Shown piece by piece: positions 36,746 to 46,850 of a DNA stretch of 64,000 nt (its first letter is position 1; every line of letters starts with the position of its first letter). The notes beneath the pieces were generated by a model. It ran no database searches and was not told where the DNA came from. It was given only the letters and a program-made list of their open reading frames with translations. A program made the position numbers and the translations under genes. Source of the stretch: Nocardia sp. NBC_01503 (GTDB lineage: Bacteria; Actinomycetota; Actinomycetes; Mycobacteriales; Mycobacteriaceae); contig NZ_CP109596.1 in assembly GCF_036327755.1 (NCBI RefSeq), forward strand, positions 1,178,001 through 1,242,000, read 5' to 3'.

Positions 36746-39700
36746 ATGGATCGGTTCTCACCTGCTACCCGGGAGTGGTTCGACGGTGCTTTTCCCGCGC
36801 CGACGGCCGCGCAGTTGGGGGCTTGGGAGGCCATTGCGGCGGGGCAGCACACCTTGGTTGTCGCGCCGACGGGGTCGGGTAAGACGCTGTCGGCGTTCCT
36901 GTGGGCGATCGATCGGCTCGCCAATCGGGAGCCGGTGGCCGAGGAAACGAAGGCGAAGGCCAGGGCGTCCCGGGCAGCGAGCCCGGACGGGGCGGCAAGC
37001 AAGGCCGAAGCCGCGAACAAGGCCGAGTCCAAGACCTCGGTGCTCTATATCTCTCCGTTGAAGGCGCTCGCGGTGGATGTGGAGCGGAATCTGCGGGCAC
37101 CGCTGGTGGGGGTTACACAGACGGCCAAACGGCTGGGGTTGGCCGCACCGGAGATCACGGTGGGGGTGCGGTCCGGGGATACCAGTCCGGCGGATCGGCG
37201 GGGGCTGTTGCGGACGCCGCCGGACATTCTGATCACCACGCCGGAGTCGCTGTTCCTCATGCTCACCTCGGCGGCGCGGGAGACGCTGAGCGAGGTGGAT
37301 ACGGTCATCGTGGATGAGGTACACGCCATCGCTGGCTCCAAACGCGGTGCGCACCTGGCGCTTTCACTGGCGCGATTGGATGCTTTGCGGGCCGGCACCC
37401 CGGGTTTCGAGCGTCCCGCGCAGCGCATCGGATTGTCGGCAACGGTGCGGCCGCCGGAGGAGGTGGGGCGGTTCCTGGTGGGCAGCGCGCCCATCACCAT
37501 CGTGAATCCGCCCGCGCCCAAGACTTTCGACCTGTCCGTGCGGGTGCCGGTCGCGGATATGACCGAACCCGATGCGGGAGCGGAGGATTCGGATCATCCC
37601 GGATCCATCTGGCCGCATGTGGACGAGGCCATCGTGGATTTGGTGCTCGAGCACAGGTCTTCGATCGTGTTCGCGAATTCGCGGCGGCTGGCCGAGCGGC
37701 TCACCGCGCGTTTGAATGAGGAGTACGCCGGGCGGATCGGCGAAGAGATCGAGACCGAACACAAACCGCCCGCGCAGCTGGGTGCGTCCACCGAGGTCGT
37801 GCACGGTGCGGCACCGTTGCTGGCGCGCGCCCATCACGGGTCGGTGAGCAAGGAACAGCGCGCGCTCATCGAGGACGATCTCAAGAGCGGGCGCTTGCGC
37901 TGCGTGGTTGCCACCAGCAGCCTGGAGCTCGGAATCGATATGGGCGCAGTCGAATTGGTGGTGCAGGTGGAGGCGCCGCCCTCGGTGGCGAGTGGGCTGC
38001 AACGGGTCGGGCGCGCCGGGCACCAGGTCGGTGAGATCTCGCGCGGCGTGATCTTCCCCAAGCACCGTGCCGATGTCATTCACTGCGCCGTGGCCGCACA
38101 GCGCATGACCACCGGGCAGATCGAGGAACTCAAGGTTCCCCTGCACCCCCTGGATATTCTCGCCCAGCAGACGGTGGCCGCCTGCGCCCTGGAACCCCTG
38201 GACGCCGAGACCTGGTTCGAGACCGTGCGCGGCACGGGAAGCTATGCGGCACTGCCCCGTTCGGCGTACGACTCGGTGCTGGACCTGCTCTCGGGCCGCT
38301 ACCCCTCGGATGAATTCGCCGAACTCCGCCCCCGCATCGTCTGGGACCGCGACGCGGGCACCCTCACGGGTCGCCCCGGGGCGCAACGCCTTGCGGTCAC
38401 CTCCGGTGGTGCCATCCCCGATCGCGGACTCTTCCCGGTCTTCATGGTCGGCGAGAAGGCTTCCCGGGTAGGCGAACTCGATGAGGAGATGGTCTACGAA
38501 TCCCGAGTCGGTGATGTCTTCGCGCTAGGTGCGACCAGTTGGCGAATCGAGGAGATCACCTTCGACCGGGTCCTGGTCACCCCGGCTTTCGGTCTCCCCG
38601 GCCGACTTCCCTTCTGGCACGGCGATTCCCTGGGGCGTCCCGCCGAATTGGGTGCGGCCCTGGGCGAATTCGTCCGCGTCGCGGGCAAGGCGGTCGAGCA
38701 GTCCGCTGGGGTGACGAGCACCGGAAGTGCCGCGCGAGCGGCCGCCGAACCAGTCGAATTGAGCACGGCGCTGGCGGAATTCGCGCGCGACGCCGAGTCC
38801 GCCACTCCCGCGGAGCGGAAAGGCGCGGCGAAGCAGGCGTCCGGCCGAAGTGTGAGCGGCCCGGCCGCGGCAAACGGTAGCCGCACAACGGACGCGAGCG
38901 GGAAGAGATCCACCGGCCGGGGCAAGGCTGCCGATCAACCGGCCGCCACGCAGTCGGAGCTGGAGCGGGTTGTCGCGGCTACCGGGCTGGACACCAATGC
39001 CACCGCGAATCTGGTTGCGCTGCTGCAGGAGCAGAAGGTGGCGACCGGGCAGCTGCCGACGGATCGGACCATGCTGGTCGAGCGATTCCGAGATGAGCTC
39101 GGCGATTGGCGGGTGGTACTGCATTCGCCGTACGGGCTGCCGGTGCACGCGCCGTGGGCTTTGGCGGTCGGGGCTCGGCTGCGCGAGCGATTCGGGGTGG
39201 ACGCCGCGCCCACCCCCTCCGATGACGGGATCGTGGTGCGGCTGCCGGACACCACCGATGATCCGCCCGGGGCGGAGTTGTTCGTCTTCGAACCGGATGA
39301 GATCGACGATCTGGTGACCGAGCAGGTCGGCGGGTCGGCGCTGTTCGCCTCGCGGTTCCGCGAGTGCGCGGCGCGGGCGCTCCTGCTGCCGCGACGGGAT
39401 CCGGGCAAGCGGGCTCCGCTGTGGCAGCAGCGACAGCGGGCGGCCCAATTGCTGGATGTGGCAAGGAAATTCCCGGAGTTCCCGATCCTGTTGGAGACGG
39501 TGCGGGAATGCCTTCAGGACGTGTACGACCTGCCGTCGCTGCGTGAGCTGCTGGGCCGGGTGGCACGTAGGCAGGTGCGTCTGGTCGAGGTGGAGACGGC
39601 CACACCGTCGCCATTCGCGAATTCGCTGCTGTTCGATTACATCGGGCAGTTCATGTACGAGGGCGACAGTCCGCTCGCCGAACGGCGGGCGGCGGCGCTA

Positions 39701-41800
39701 TCGCTGGACTCCAGTCTGCTGGCCGAACTGCTGGGGCGAGTGGAGCTGCGCGAGCTCCTCGACGCCGCTGTACTGGAACAGACCGAGCGAGAATTGCAGC
39801 GCCTCACTCCGGAGCGGCAGGCCCGGGATATGGAGGGGCTGGCCGATCTGCTGCGGCTGCTCGGGCCGATCACGGCCGAGGAGGCGACCGAGCGCTGCAC
39901 CGAAGACCCGCGACCCTGGCATGCGGAGCTGGTGAAATCCCATCGTGCCCTGGAGGTTTCCTTCGCGGGCTCGCGGTGGTGGGTGGCTGTCGAGGATGCG
40001 GCCCGGCTGCGGGACGCACTCGGCGTTCCCCTGCCCATCGGCGTTCCGGCGGCCTTCATCGAACCGGTCGCCGACCCGCTCGGCGATCTGGTCGGCCGCT
40101 TCGCCCGTACGCACGGCCCGTTCACGCTCACCCGGGTTGCCCACCGCTTCGGGCTCGGTACCGCCGTGGCGGCAACGGCCCTGCACCGTCTCGCCCTCGA
40201 AAAGCGAGTGGTGGAAGGCGAGTTCACGCCCGGCTCGGCAGGATCCGAGTGGTGCGACAGTGAAGTCCTGCGCCGCCTGCGCCGCCGCTCCCTGGCCGCG
40301 GCGCGCAAGGAGGTGGAGCCGGTGGCCACTGCCGCCCTGGCCCGCTTCCTCCCGTCCTGGCAGCACATCGGTACGGGTGAACTGCGCGGGGTGGACGGCG
40401 TGGCGGCCGTGGTGGAACAGCTTGCGGGCGTGCCCATTCCGGCCTCGGCCTGGGAGTCGCTCATCTTTCCCGCCCGTGTCCGCGACTACTCCCCCGCCAT
40501 GCTGGATGAGCTCATGGCCACCGGCGAGGTGCTCTGGTCCGGCCACGGCTCCATCACCGCCAAGGACGGCTGGATAGCCCTGCACCCCGCCGAACAGGCG
40601 GGCCTCACCCTGCCCCCGCCGGATGACCTGGACCTCACCGAAACCCATATCAGTCTGCTGATGGCCTTGGGCGCGACCGTGATCGGCGGTCCGCGCGCCT
40701 CTGCGGCAGATGGGGACAAGGGAAGCACTTTCACCGATCCGTCGGCTTCCAACGGCAAAGCCTCCGTGCGCGACACCTCCACCGAGGCGGCAGCGGAGCG
40801 GAGCGGGACCGAGATCGGATCGGTCTCCGACGCGGTGGCACCGAATGCGCCCGGATATCAGGTAGTCGACATGGCCGGGGGCGGGGCCTACTTCTTCCGG
40901 CAGCTCTTCGAAGCCTCCGGGCTCGAGGATGAGGCGGGAGTGCTTGCGGCGCTGTGGGAATTGGCGTGGGCCGGATATGTGGCCGGGGATACCTTCGCGC
41001 CGGTGCGGGCGCTGCTGACGGGGACGGCACGGACGAGTACCGCGCATCGGACGCCACGGCGGGCTCCTCGGGGGCGGATGTACCTGCCGCGCACAGGGGT
41101 TCCGGTCCGGACGAGTCCGCCCAGTGCCGCCGGGCGCTGGTCGCTGCTGCCGGAGCGGGTGGCCGACAATACGATTCGGGCGCACGCGACGGCGGATGTG
41201 CTGTTGGAGCGGTACGGCGTCCTGACTCGCGGGTCGGTGCAGAGCGAGGGCGTACGCGGCGGGTTCGCGCTGATGTATCGGGTGCTCACCGAATTCGAGG
41301 ACCGAGGACGTTGTCGGCGCGGGTATTTCGTGGACTCGCTCGGCGGTGCACAGTTCTCCACAACCGATGTGGTGGATCGGCTGCGCTCGTTCGAGACCGA
41401 TCGCACGGGTGCGGAACCGGCCGGTAACGCACTCGTGCTGGCGGCCTGCGATCCGGCGAATTCCTATGGAGCGGCGCTACCTTGGCCGAAGTCCGCGGTA
41501 GCGGGTGCGGGCCATCGACCCGGGCGTAAAGCCGGTGCACTGGTTGTGCTGGTGGATGGTGAGCTGGCGCTCTATCTGGAGCGTGGCGGTAAGACGCTGC
41601 TGACCTTCACCGAGGATCCCACGGCCCGGGCGGCCGGAGCCACGGCCCTGGCGGGCCTGGTCCATGATCGGCGAGTCGATTCACTCGTCATCGATCGCGT
41701 GAACGGTGAATCGGTGCACGGCAATGTCTTCGCCGAATTCCTCACCCGGGCCGGATTCGCCGCCACCCCCAAAGGCTTCCGCCTCCGGGGTCGCCCGTGA
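36746..41800 (+). CDS. lhr: Lhr large DNA helicase
   Basis: 1,684 residues. RecA domain 1 with Walker A APTGSGKT and DEVH box in IVDEVHAIAGSKRGAHL; RecA domain 2 with GSVSKEQR, SLELGID and QRVGRAGHQ; then the Lhr winged-helix/bridge and the large C-terminal domain (LLPRRDPGKRAPLWQQRQRA, LPSWQHIG). Lhr is an ATP-dependent 3'-5' DNA helicase of the DNA-damage response. It is longer than the about 1,510-residue mycobacterial protein because of low-complexity inserts near residues 70-95, 650-745 and 1320-1370. Start at ATG 36746. The nei gene follows after 12 nt. Confidence 0.93.
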   Translation: MDRFSPATREWFDGAFPAPTAAQLGAWEAIAAGQHTLVVAPTGSGKTLSAFLWAIDRLANREPVAEETKAKARASRAASPDGAASKAEAANKAESKTSVLYISPLKALAVDVERNLRAPLVGVTQTAKRLGLAAPEITVGVRSGDTSPADRRGLLRTPPDILITTPESLFLMLTSAARETLSEVDTVIVDEVHAIAGSKRGAHLALSLARLDALRAGTPGFERPAQRIGLSATVRPPEEVGRFLVGSAPITIVNPPAPKTFDLSVRVPVADMTEPDAGAEDSDHPGSIWPHVDEAIVDLVLEHRSSIVFANSRRLAERLTARLNEEYAGRIGEEIETEHKPPAQLGASTEVVHGAAPLLARAHHGSVSKEQRALIEDDLKSGRLRCVVATSSLELGIDMGAVELVVQVEAPPSVASGLQRVGRAGHQVGEISRGVIFPKHRADVIHCAVAAQRMTTGQIEELKVPLHPLDILAQQTVAACALEPLDAETWFETVRGTGSYAALPRSAYDSVLDLLSGRYPSDEFAELRPRIVWDRDAGTLTGRPGAQRLAVTSGGAIPDRGLFPVFMVGEKASRVGELDEEMVYESRVGDVFALGATSWRIEEITFDRVLVTPAFGLPGRLPFWHGDSLGRPAELGAALGEFVRVAGKAVEQSAGVTSTGSAARAAAEPVELSTALAEFARDAESATPAERKGAAKQASGRSVSGPAAANGSRTTDASGKRSTGRGKAADQPAATQSELERVVAATGLDTNATANLVALLQEQKVATGQLPTDRTMLVERFRDELGDWRVVLHSPYGLPVHAPWALAVGARLRERFGVDAAPTPSDDGIVVRLPDTTDDPPGAELFVFEPDEIDDLVTEQVGGSALFASRFRECAARALLLPRRDPGKRAPLWQQRQRAAQLLDVARKFPEFPILLETVRECLQDVYDLPSLRELLGRVARRQVRLVEVETATPSPFANSLLFDYIGQFMYEGDSPLAERRAAALSLDSSLLAELLGRVELRELLDAAVLEQTERELQRLTPERQARDMEGLADLLRLLGPITAEEATERCTEDPRPWHAELVKSHRALEVSFAGSRWWVAVEDAARLRDALGVPLPIGVPAAFIEPVADPLGDLVGRFARTHGPFTLTRVAHRFGLGTAVAATALHRLALEKRVVEGEFTPGSAGSEWCDSEVLRRLRRRSLAAARKEVEPVATAALARFLPSWQHIGTGELRGVDGVAAVVEQLAGVPIPASAWESLIFPARVRDYSPAMLDELMATGEVLWSGHGSITAKDGWIALHPAEQAGLTLPPPDDLDLTETHISLLMALGATVIGGPRASAADGDKGSTFTDPSASNGKASVRDTSTEAAAERSGTEIGSVSDAVAPNAPGYQVVDMAGGGAYFFRQLFEASGLEDEAGVLAALWELAWAGYVAGDTFAPVRALLTGTARTSTAHRTPRRAPRGRMYLPRTGVPVRTSPPSAAGRWSLLPERVADNTIRAHATADVLLERYGVLTRGSVQSEGVRGGFALMYRVLTEFEDRGRCRRGYFVDSLGGAQFSTTDVVDRLRSFETDRTGAEPAGNALVLAACDPANSYGAALPWPKSAVAGAGHRPGRKAGALVVLVDGELALYLERGGKTLLTFTEDPTARAAGATALAGLVHDRRVDSLVIDRVNGESVHGNVFAEFLTRAGFAATPKGFRLRGRP

Positions 41801-41812
41801 CCGGGAACGACC

Positions 41813-42610
41813 ATGCCCGAGGGTGACACAGTCTTCCTGACAGCCGCGCGCCTGCGCACCGCCTTGGCTGGGAAGACGCTGACCCGCAGCGACTTCCGCG
41901 TACCCAAATACGCCACCCTCGACCTGCGCGGGCAGCCGGTGCAGAGCGTAGGCAGCTACGGCAAGCACTTGTTCATCCGCACCCCTGAACTGAGCATCCA
42001 CACCCACCTGAAAATGGAGGGCGTCTACCGCGTCTACGCCCCCGGCCAACGCTGGACCAAGCCGGGTTTCACCGCCCGCCTGATCCTCGCCACCGAGGAT
42101 TCCGAAGCCGTAGGCTTCTCCCTCGGCCTGGTCGAAGTCCTCCCCCGCCCCGACGAACACACCGCCACCGACCACCTCGGCCCCGACCTGCTCGGCCCGA
42201 ATTGGGATGCGGCAGAAGCGGTTCGACGCCTCTCGGAGCATCCGGACCAACCCATCGGCCTGGCCCTCCTTGATCAGCGAAACCTGGCGGGCATCGGCAA
42301 CATCTACCGCAGCGAAATCTGCTTCCTGCGCAAGATCCACCCGGCAACCCCCATCGGCGCAATCGAGGACCTACCCGCTCTGGTAGCCGAAGCCCACCGC
42401 GTACTCACCAAAGCCGCTCACGAACCCCCTTGGCGCGCATTGGCATACGGCCGCCAACGCCGCCCTTGTCGCCGCTGCGGCACGAACATGGTCGTCCATC
42501 TACTAGCCGACGACCCCGCGCTACCCCGCGCCGACAGAGGTATCTACTTCTGCCCCAGCTGCCAACCCGCCCGAACCCCGTACAGTCCCGCCCCATCGGA
42601 TCTGCAATAG
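41813..42610 (+). CDS. nei: Nei/Fpg-family DNA glycosylase
   Basis: 265 residues. It starts MPEGDTV, giving the catalytic Pro2-Glu3 of the Fpg/Nei family, then KHLF, the helix-two-turn-helix region QRNLAGIGNIYRSE and a C-terminal zinc finger (CRRCG...FCPSCQ). It removes oxidised pyrimidines and cleaves the strand. Adjacent to lhr in the order also seen in mycobacteria, forming a DNA-repair operon. Conserved gene order stops here. Confidence 0.92.
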   Translation: MPEGDTVFLTAARLRTALAGKTLTRSDFRVPKYATLDLRGQPVQSVGSYGKHLFIRTPELSIHTHLKMEGVYRVYAPGQRWTKPGFTARLILATEDSEAVGFSLGLVEVLPRPDEHTATDHLGPDLLGPNWDAAEAVRRLSEHPDQPIGLALLDQRNLAGIGNIYRSEICFLRKIHPATPIGAIEDLPALVAEAHRVLTKAAHEPPWRALAYGRQRRPCRRCGTNMVVHLLADDPALPRADRGIYFCPSCQPARTPYSPAPSDLQ

Positions 42611-42692
42611 GTCTACGACGCATCACAACCGCTGGATACGGCCCGATGCGCAGAAACGTACCTTTCAAGTGCGCGGCGAATACGCGGCCAGA

Positions 42693-42815
42693 TGAGTGCG
42701 TTCTGTCCTGCTGCCCGTGGCGGCTCAGCGTCGATGGAACGGCCACTCGATCTTCGCTTGCGCCGCGCTGACCGATTCGGTCAGCGCGGTCGGCGGCATT
42801 ATGGTGCGTTCGGCA
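42693..42815 (+). repeat. array repeat copy 1
   Basis: Contains GAGTGCGTTC, CGATCTTC, then the hairpin at 42765-42787 (arms GCGCTGACCG and CGGTCAGCGC, loop ATT, fully paired) and the tail CGGCATTATGGTGCGTTCGG. First copy after nei. Confidence 0.8.
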
Positions 42816-42976
42816 CAGCCGTCGGTTGGAGTTGAAGTCCGGGGTAAGCGTGCGGGTTCCGAAATCCGAGGGTCCGGGCGGCCGGGAACCGGCTGTGGGG
42901 GTAGCTGAAATGCAACGTCCAGGTGCGGGTTTGGGCGCCCAATCTATGACGCCAGCAATGCCATGACCAGCAACAC

Positions 42977-44932
42977 CTAGGCCATGTTCTCCCGTAGTGC
43001 GCGCCGCCACGCCTGGTCGAACAGCGCAGGCATCGCGACCCATGGGATCGGATGGGTGGGCGCGGCCAGATTGGGTTTGTGCACGGGCAGATAGAGCGGA
43101 TGCTTCCACGTCTCGAAACCGGGTTTGGCGGTCCACGCCCCAGGCAGGAACACGGTCCGCCCGGCTCTACGTCCGGTGTCCTCTACGACGAGCCCGGCGG
43201 CGAGCAGCACCGCCACGGCTTGGCGGTGTCGCGCGGGTTTCCACCGGTTCCAGGTGCGGACATTGCGATCGGTGGGTGCGGGCAGGGCCAGGATCTGGAG
43301 ATAGAGCGCAGCGGCGTCGGAGTCGATGTCGAATGATTTGCTCACGGTGGAAACCAGTTGTGGCGCACTGAGTGTCGGATCGGCCTCGTAGCCTCCGGCA
43401 GGGAGGGCGTCCGGCGCGGAGCGGGCAATCATCTGGTCGGCGTCCTCGCCGAACAACCAGCCCAGGAACTCGCGCGCCGGGCGTCCCTCGCGTGGGGCGA
43501 GCGGGGTCAGCTCGTCGTCGATTTCGGTGAGGTGTGCAGGCCGGTAGGTGAGATTCCAGAAGGTCCTCCCAATGTCCCGAAACAGCCAAGCCACCAGCAC
43601 TCCGTCGTCATAGAGGTCGCCGGACAGCGGGTCCGGATGACCCGAACTCATTGCGGCATGCCGCAACCGCTCGATTCGCTCGGTGTCCGCCCCACTCGCC
43701 CGTATGAGTAGGTCCTCGTTGCGCATGCGGGCGCGCAGGAGTTCGAGGGTGCGCGGGATCCCGGCGCGGACCGGATCGCCGGCCGGGAGATTGCCGTATG
43801 CCCAGCGGCACATGGTGATCAGCGGCTGCCAGAGCCGAATCAGGTCGTCGTAGATCATGTCGTCGGTGGTCGTGACGAGCTTGTCGTGGGCGGTGCCGAA
43901 CTCGGGTGCGGTGCGCACATCGACAGTCAGGGTCGCGAGCTCGTCAGGAGCAGCGAGAATCCGGCAGAGCCGGGTCGGCGCGGTGCCCCATTGACTGGAA
44001 CCGGGAGCGTGCAAAGCGGCTGTCGCGGATACGGCTGCTTTGCAGGTGGATTCCGGGAGCGCCCGTTGTCGGCCGCACTGTTCGATCCAGGCATCGGCCA
44101 ACCTTTCGGCGAGGTCCCGCATCGCGTGAGGTTTCCAGAGTTCGGCCGGGTCGGCGGGCAGCAGACCGGTGTAGAGGGCCGGGACGGCACTACGCCCGAG
44201 GTGGCGGTGTAGTTGCGAGAGATCGAGTGCGGCGTCGTCCACCTCGACCGTGGTCATTCCCTGGACAACGTTTTTGAACTTGTGTCGGGGCGCGGTCCCG
44301 ATATGACCCCACAGTGCGAGTCTTGCCGCGCGCGATGTCAAACCAGTTCTGTGGCTGAGGAGTTCGACAGCGTCGGGATCTTCGGTGACCGGCCCATGCT
44401 CGTCGACCAAGGCGAGTACCGCACGTAACTGATCGGCGTCACCCCAATGCAGTGGCCGGGGCGCGACCTTGCCGACCACGCCCAATGGTGGCGGGCCGGA
44501 TTCGCCGGTCCGGCGGTCGACGAAGAGCCAAGTTTCGGAATCCCGCGGATCCAGCCGCACGCTGTATCCACCTGCGGTCCCGGCCACGACGTCCTGTGCC
44601 GCGACCGTGCCCACCCGCAACTCCGCTGTCCGATCGGCGAATGTCGTTTCGGCCCAGGTCTCGAGCAAGGACAACAGGGCAGTCCGGTCGAGATCGGTGG
44701 CGATCGGCGAGATAGCCCGTACCGCGGCGACCTCGATGCGGCCGATCAATGCCGCCCAGCGAAAGCTGCCCAGCGAGTGCGGATTCCATTCGGCCACTTC
44801 CGGAATGGAACCGGTGTGCAGCGCATCCGACACGGTGCGGATCGCCGTCAGCATCCCGCCGTGCCCGCGCCCGGTGGAGGGTGCGGCATTGACGCCGTCC
44901 AGCGCCTCCAAGATTCGATAGCTGGGGTCCAC
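42977..44932 (-). CDS. large hypothetical protein, 651 aa
   Basis: Soluble, mostly helical with Trp/Arg-rich segments. No known domain is certain. The end (HPLYLPVHKPNLAAP, then ALFDQAWRRALREN) resembles the C-terminal parts of very large actinobacterial proteins found beside MoxR ATPases; if so this could be a detached module. Start at the first ATG (44932). There is no obvious operon partner; it is the largest unrecognised gene in the array and stands next to repeat copy 1. Confidence 0.7.
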   Translation of the reverse strand: MDPSYRILEALDGVNAAPSTGRGHGGMLTAIRTVSDALHTGSIPEVAEWNPHSLGSFRWAALIGRIEVAAVRAISPIATDLDRTALLSLLETWAETTFADRTAELRVGTVAAQDVVAGTAGGYSVRLDPRDSETWLFVDRRTGESGPPPLGVVGKVAPRPLHWGDADQLRAVLALVDEHGPVTEDPDAVELLSHRTGLTSRAARLALWGHIGTAPRHKFKNVVQGMTTVEVDDAALDLSQLHRHLGRSAVPALYTGLLPADPAELWKPHAMRDLAERLADAWIEQCGRQRALPESTCKAAVSATAALHAPGSSQWGTAPTRLCRILAAPDELATLTVDVRTAPEFGTAHDKLVTTTDDMIYDDLIRLWQPLITMCRWAYGNLPAGDPVRAGIPRTLELLRARMRNEDLLIRASGADTERIERLRHAAMSSGHPDPLSGDLYDDGVLVAWLFRDIGRTFWNLTYRPAHLTEIDDELTPLAPREGRPAREFLGWLFGEDADQMIARSAPDALPAGGYEADPTLSAPQLVSTVSKSFDIDSDAAALYLQILALPAPTDRNVRTWNRWKPARHRQAVAVLLAAGLVVEDTGRRAGRTVFLPGAWTAKPGFETWKHPLYLPVHKPNLAAPTHPIPWVAMPALFDQAWRRALRENMA

Positions 44933-45216
44933 AGGTTCCCTTTCCGGTATGCTGCCGCCGGTCTCGGCGGCGACACGGAAAGGGATGATGTCACAGAGGA
45001 CCGACGTAGGCTCCGGACGTCGCGTTCAGGTGGTGTAGGACCAGACTGCGGCGGGGTAGCCGGTGCCTTTCACACGAACGCATCCGCCGGTACGTTCAAG
45101 GTCGTCGGGCAGGGTCGGTTGAGGTTGCCCGAATCTGGTCTGCGCCGGTGGGGCGGCGCTCAAGCGACCCCATATGCGGCAGTTCCGGATGTTTGGCAGA
45201 CCCGGGGTTAGGGTCG

Positions 45217-45459
45217 ATGATCATGGAACTTCTCTTGACGATCGCCGTGATCGCCCCTGTGCTGGCGGGGTGTTGGTGGGTGTTCCGGAGTGTTCGGCGC
45301 AGGCAGCGGCGAGGTGCATTGACCAACGCGCCCCCGATTACGTATGGGGACCTGATGCTGCCGGGGTATGACCTGACCGAAAGCAGAGCCGCTGAGATCT
45401 ATATCGAACAGGTCGACAACGACGACCGGTCTCCTCGATATCGGCTGGACGATAAATGA
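45217..45459 (+). CDS. small single-pass membrane protein, 80 aa
   Basis: One strong membrane helix near the N terminus (LLLTIAVIAPVLAGCWWVF), then a basic stop-transfer RSVRRRQRR and a polar tail ending in NDDRSPRYRLDDK. Start ATG 45217 or 45223. No family recognised. Followed by repeat copy 2. Confidence 0.55.
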   Translation: MIMELLLTIAVIAPVLAGCWWVFRSVRRRQRRGALTNAPPITYGDLMLPGYDLTESRAAEIYIEQVDNDDRSPRYRLDDK

Positions 45460-45519
45460 CCCGTTCACCCGCTGCTCATCAGCATGTGCGCACGTGCGTC
45501 CAGCCGGGCTGGATGGCCA

Positions 45520-45591
45520 CTGCCAGTTGATCTTCTGACGCCTCGCACTGGCCGGTTCGGTCAACGCGGGAAGCGGCATGTCAGTGCATCT
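45520..45591 (+). repeat. array repeat copy 2
   Basis: AGTTGATCTTC, ACGCCTCGC, hairpin region CTGGCCGGTTCGGTCAACGCG, then GGAAGCGGCATG and GTGCATC in place of GTGCGTTC. Confidence 0.75.
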
Positions 45592-45660
45592 GGAAGGACG
45601 CTGCGCTGAATGCTGTTCGGTCGGGAACACTGCCGGATCGAGTCGGAGGCAGTCGCTACG

Positions 45661-46575
45661 GTGGCGGCTGTGACGAACGCGTATTACCACATGCAGCTCG
45701 AGGTCACCCTGTCTGCAGCGGTGACATCGGATGAGATCGAGGAGCTGCGTTGGCATCTGAGGCTGGGTCCACATCCGATGCAGCCACTGCGCATACCAGT
45801 AGCCGATGAGATGCCACGCTTCTACAGGGGACCGGCACACCACCACGATCAACCCGGTTTGGCCGTTGCGCTATCACCGAGGGAGCGGGGTGGCTGGACT
45901 CTGACAGCGTGGCAAGAACCCGATCCGGACGAGCTCGACCGGCTCGAACCTTTGTTTCGGTGGTTGGCAGCGAAATCGGATCCAGCAGTGGCGAATTCGG
46001 ACGGCTCGGTCCTGCTGGGGCACGTTCGGTTCTCCGACGAAGCAGACTGGACGCACGGGCTTCTGATCCACGAGCAACGACTCCACTATCCACGCGTTCA
46101 CGCTCGACCGGCGTCCGAATCCATGGTCGATAGTGGTTCCGCGGTGACGACCTGGGACAACTTCGCTGCGCGACTGCAGCTCACACTTGGGCAGATCCGC
46201 GATGGCGACTGGATACGGGTGGGGACAACGGGAAACCGTCATGCCTGCTTCTTCGGCGATTCCAGAGGGGTGACCATCTGCAACATCGTCGCCAATACAT
46301 TCCTCGAAATCGATTGGCTGATAACCGAGGACGACGAGGTCACCATTAGACGGCTGGGATGGAACGGGCCCAGAGACGGATATTGGGACCGACACCTCCG
46401 ACCCCCGGTCACCCTCGAACAATGTCGAGACGTTGCCGACGCGACAGTCTCAGCGCTGCGTGATGTGCTCAAAGTGTCATCTCCGCAGGAACTTCTGCTA
46501 TCGGCCTGCAGCGAACACGTCGGTGAGCAGCCCGACACCTCCGCGATGGGGATGAAACTCTCACCATGGCGGTGA
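45661..46575 (+). CDS. YbjN/TY-Chap-like protein A, about 304 aa
   Basis: Two-part protein. The C-terminal half (from about TWDNFAARLQLTLGQI) has the pattern shared with the genes at 51161 and 52218: WxxFAxRL, a short beta hairpin, a strand with FLEIDWLIT, the motif LGWNGP, and a last helix with VSALRDVLKVSSPQELLLSA. This resembles the T3SS-chaperone/YbjN-like (TY-Chap) proteins of actinobacterial conflict loci. The N-terminal half differs from its paralogues. Start uncertain (45610, 45661 or 45670); GGAGG lies 11 nt before GTG 45661. Confidence 0.68.
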   Translation: MAAVTNAYYHMQLEVTLSAAVTSDEIEELRWHLRLGPHPMQPLRIPVADEMPRFYRGPAHHHDQPGLAVALSPRERGGWTLTAWQEPDPDELDRLEPLFRWLAAKSDPAVANSDGSVLLGHVRFSDEADWTHGLLIHEQRLHYPRVHARPASESMVDSGSAVTTWDNFAARLQLTLGQIRDGDWIRVGTTGNRHACFFGDSRGVTICNIVANTFLEIDWLITEDDEVTIRRLGWNGPRDGYWDRHLRPPVTLEQCRDVADATVSALRDVLKVSSPQELLLSACSEHVGEQPDTSAMGMKLSPWR

Positions 46576-46671
46576 CTCTGGCCAACACCGAGCGCTCTGT
46601 GCCTCGACGTCCTACATTCGGCTAGCGGCAGACATGCCTGTGCCGCAGCGCTTCCCGCGCATCACAGCCCC

Positions 46672-46719
46672 ACGTTTGCCGGTTAGGTCAGCGCGCCATG
46701 CGGCAGAATAGTGCGTTGG
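46672..46719 (+). repeat. array repeat copy 3
   Basis: GCCGGTTAGGTCAGCGCG, then CCATGCGGCAGAATAGTGCGTT. Left hairpin arm eroded. Confidence 0.7.
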
Positions 46720-46791
46720 CCGTCATGATGTCCTTGCCGCTACTCTGACGTGTGGCGTTCAGTGTGGATTCGGGCTCAGATCGATACTGCT

Positions 46792-46850
46792 GGTCGATCT
46801 TCCGACGGTCCAGCACTGGCTGGCTGGCTGGTTCGGTCAGCGTCACCAGC
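46792..46850 (+). repeat. array repeat copy 4 (degenerate)
   Basis: GTCGATCTTCCGACG, then CTGGCTGGCTGGTTCGGTCAGCG; the tail GCGGCAGAATAG is missing. Confidence 0.55.
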
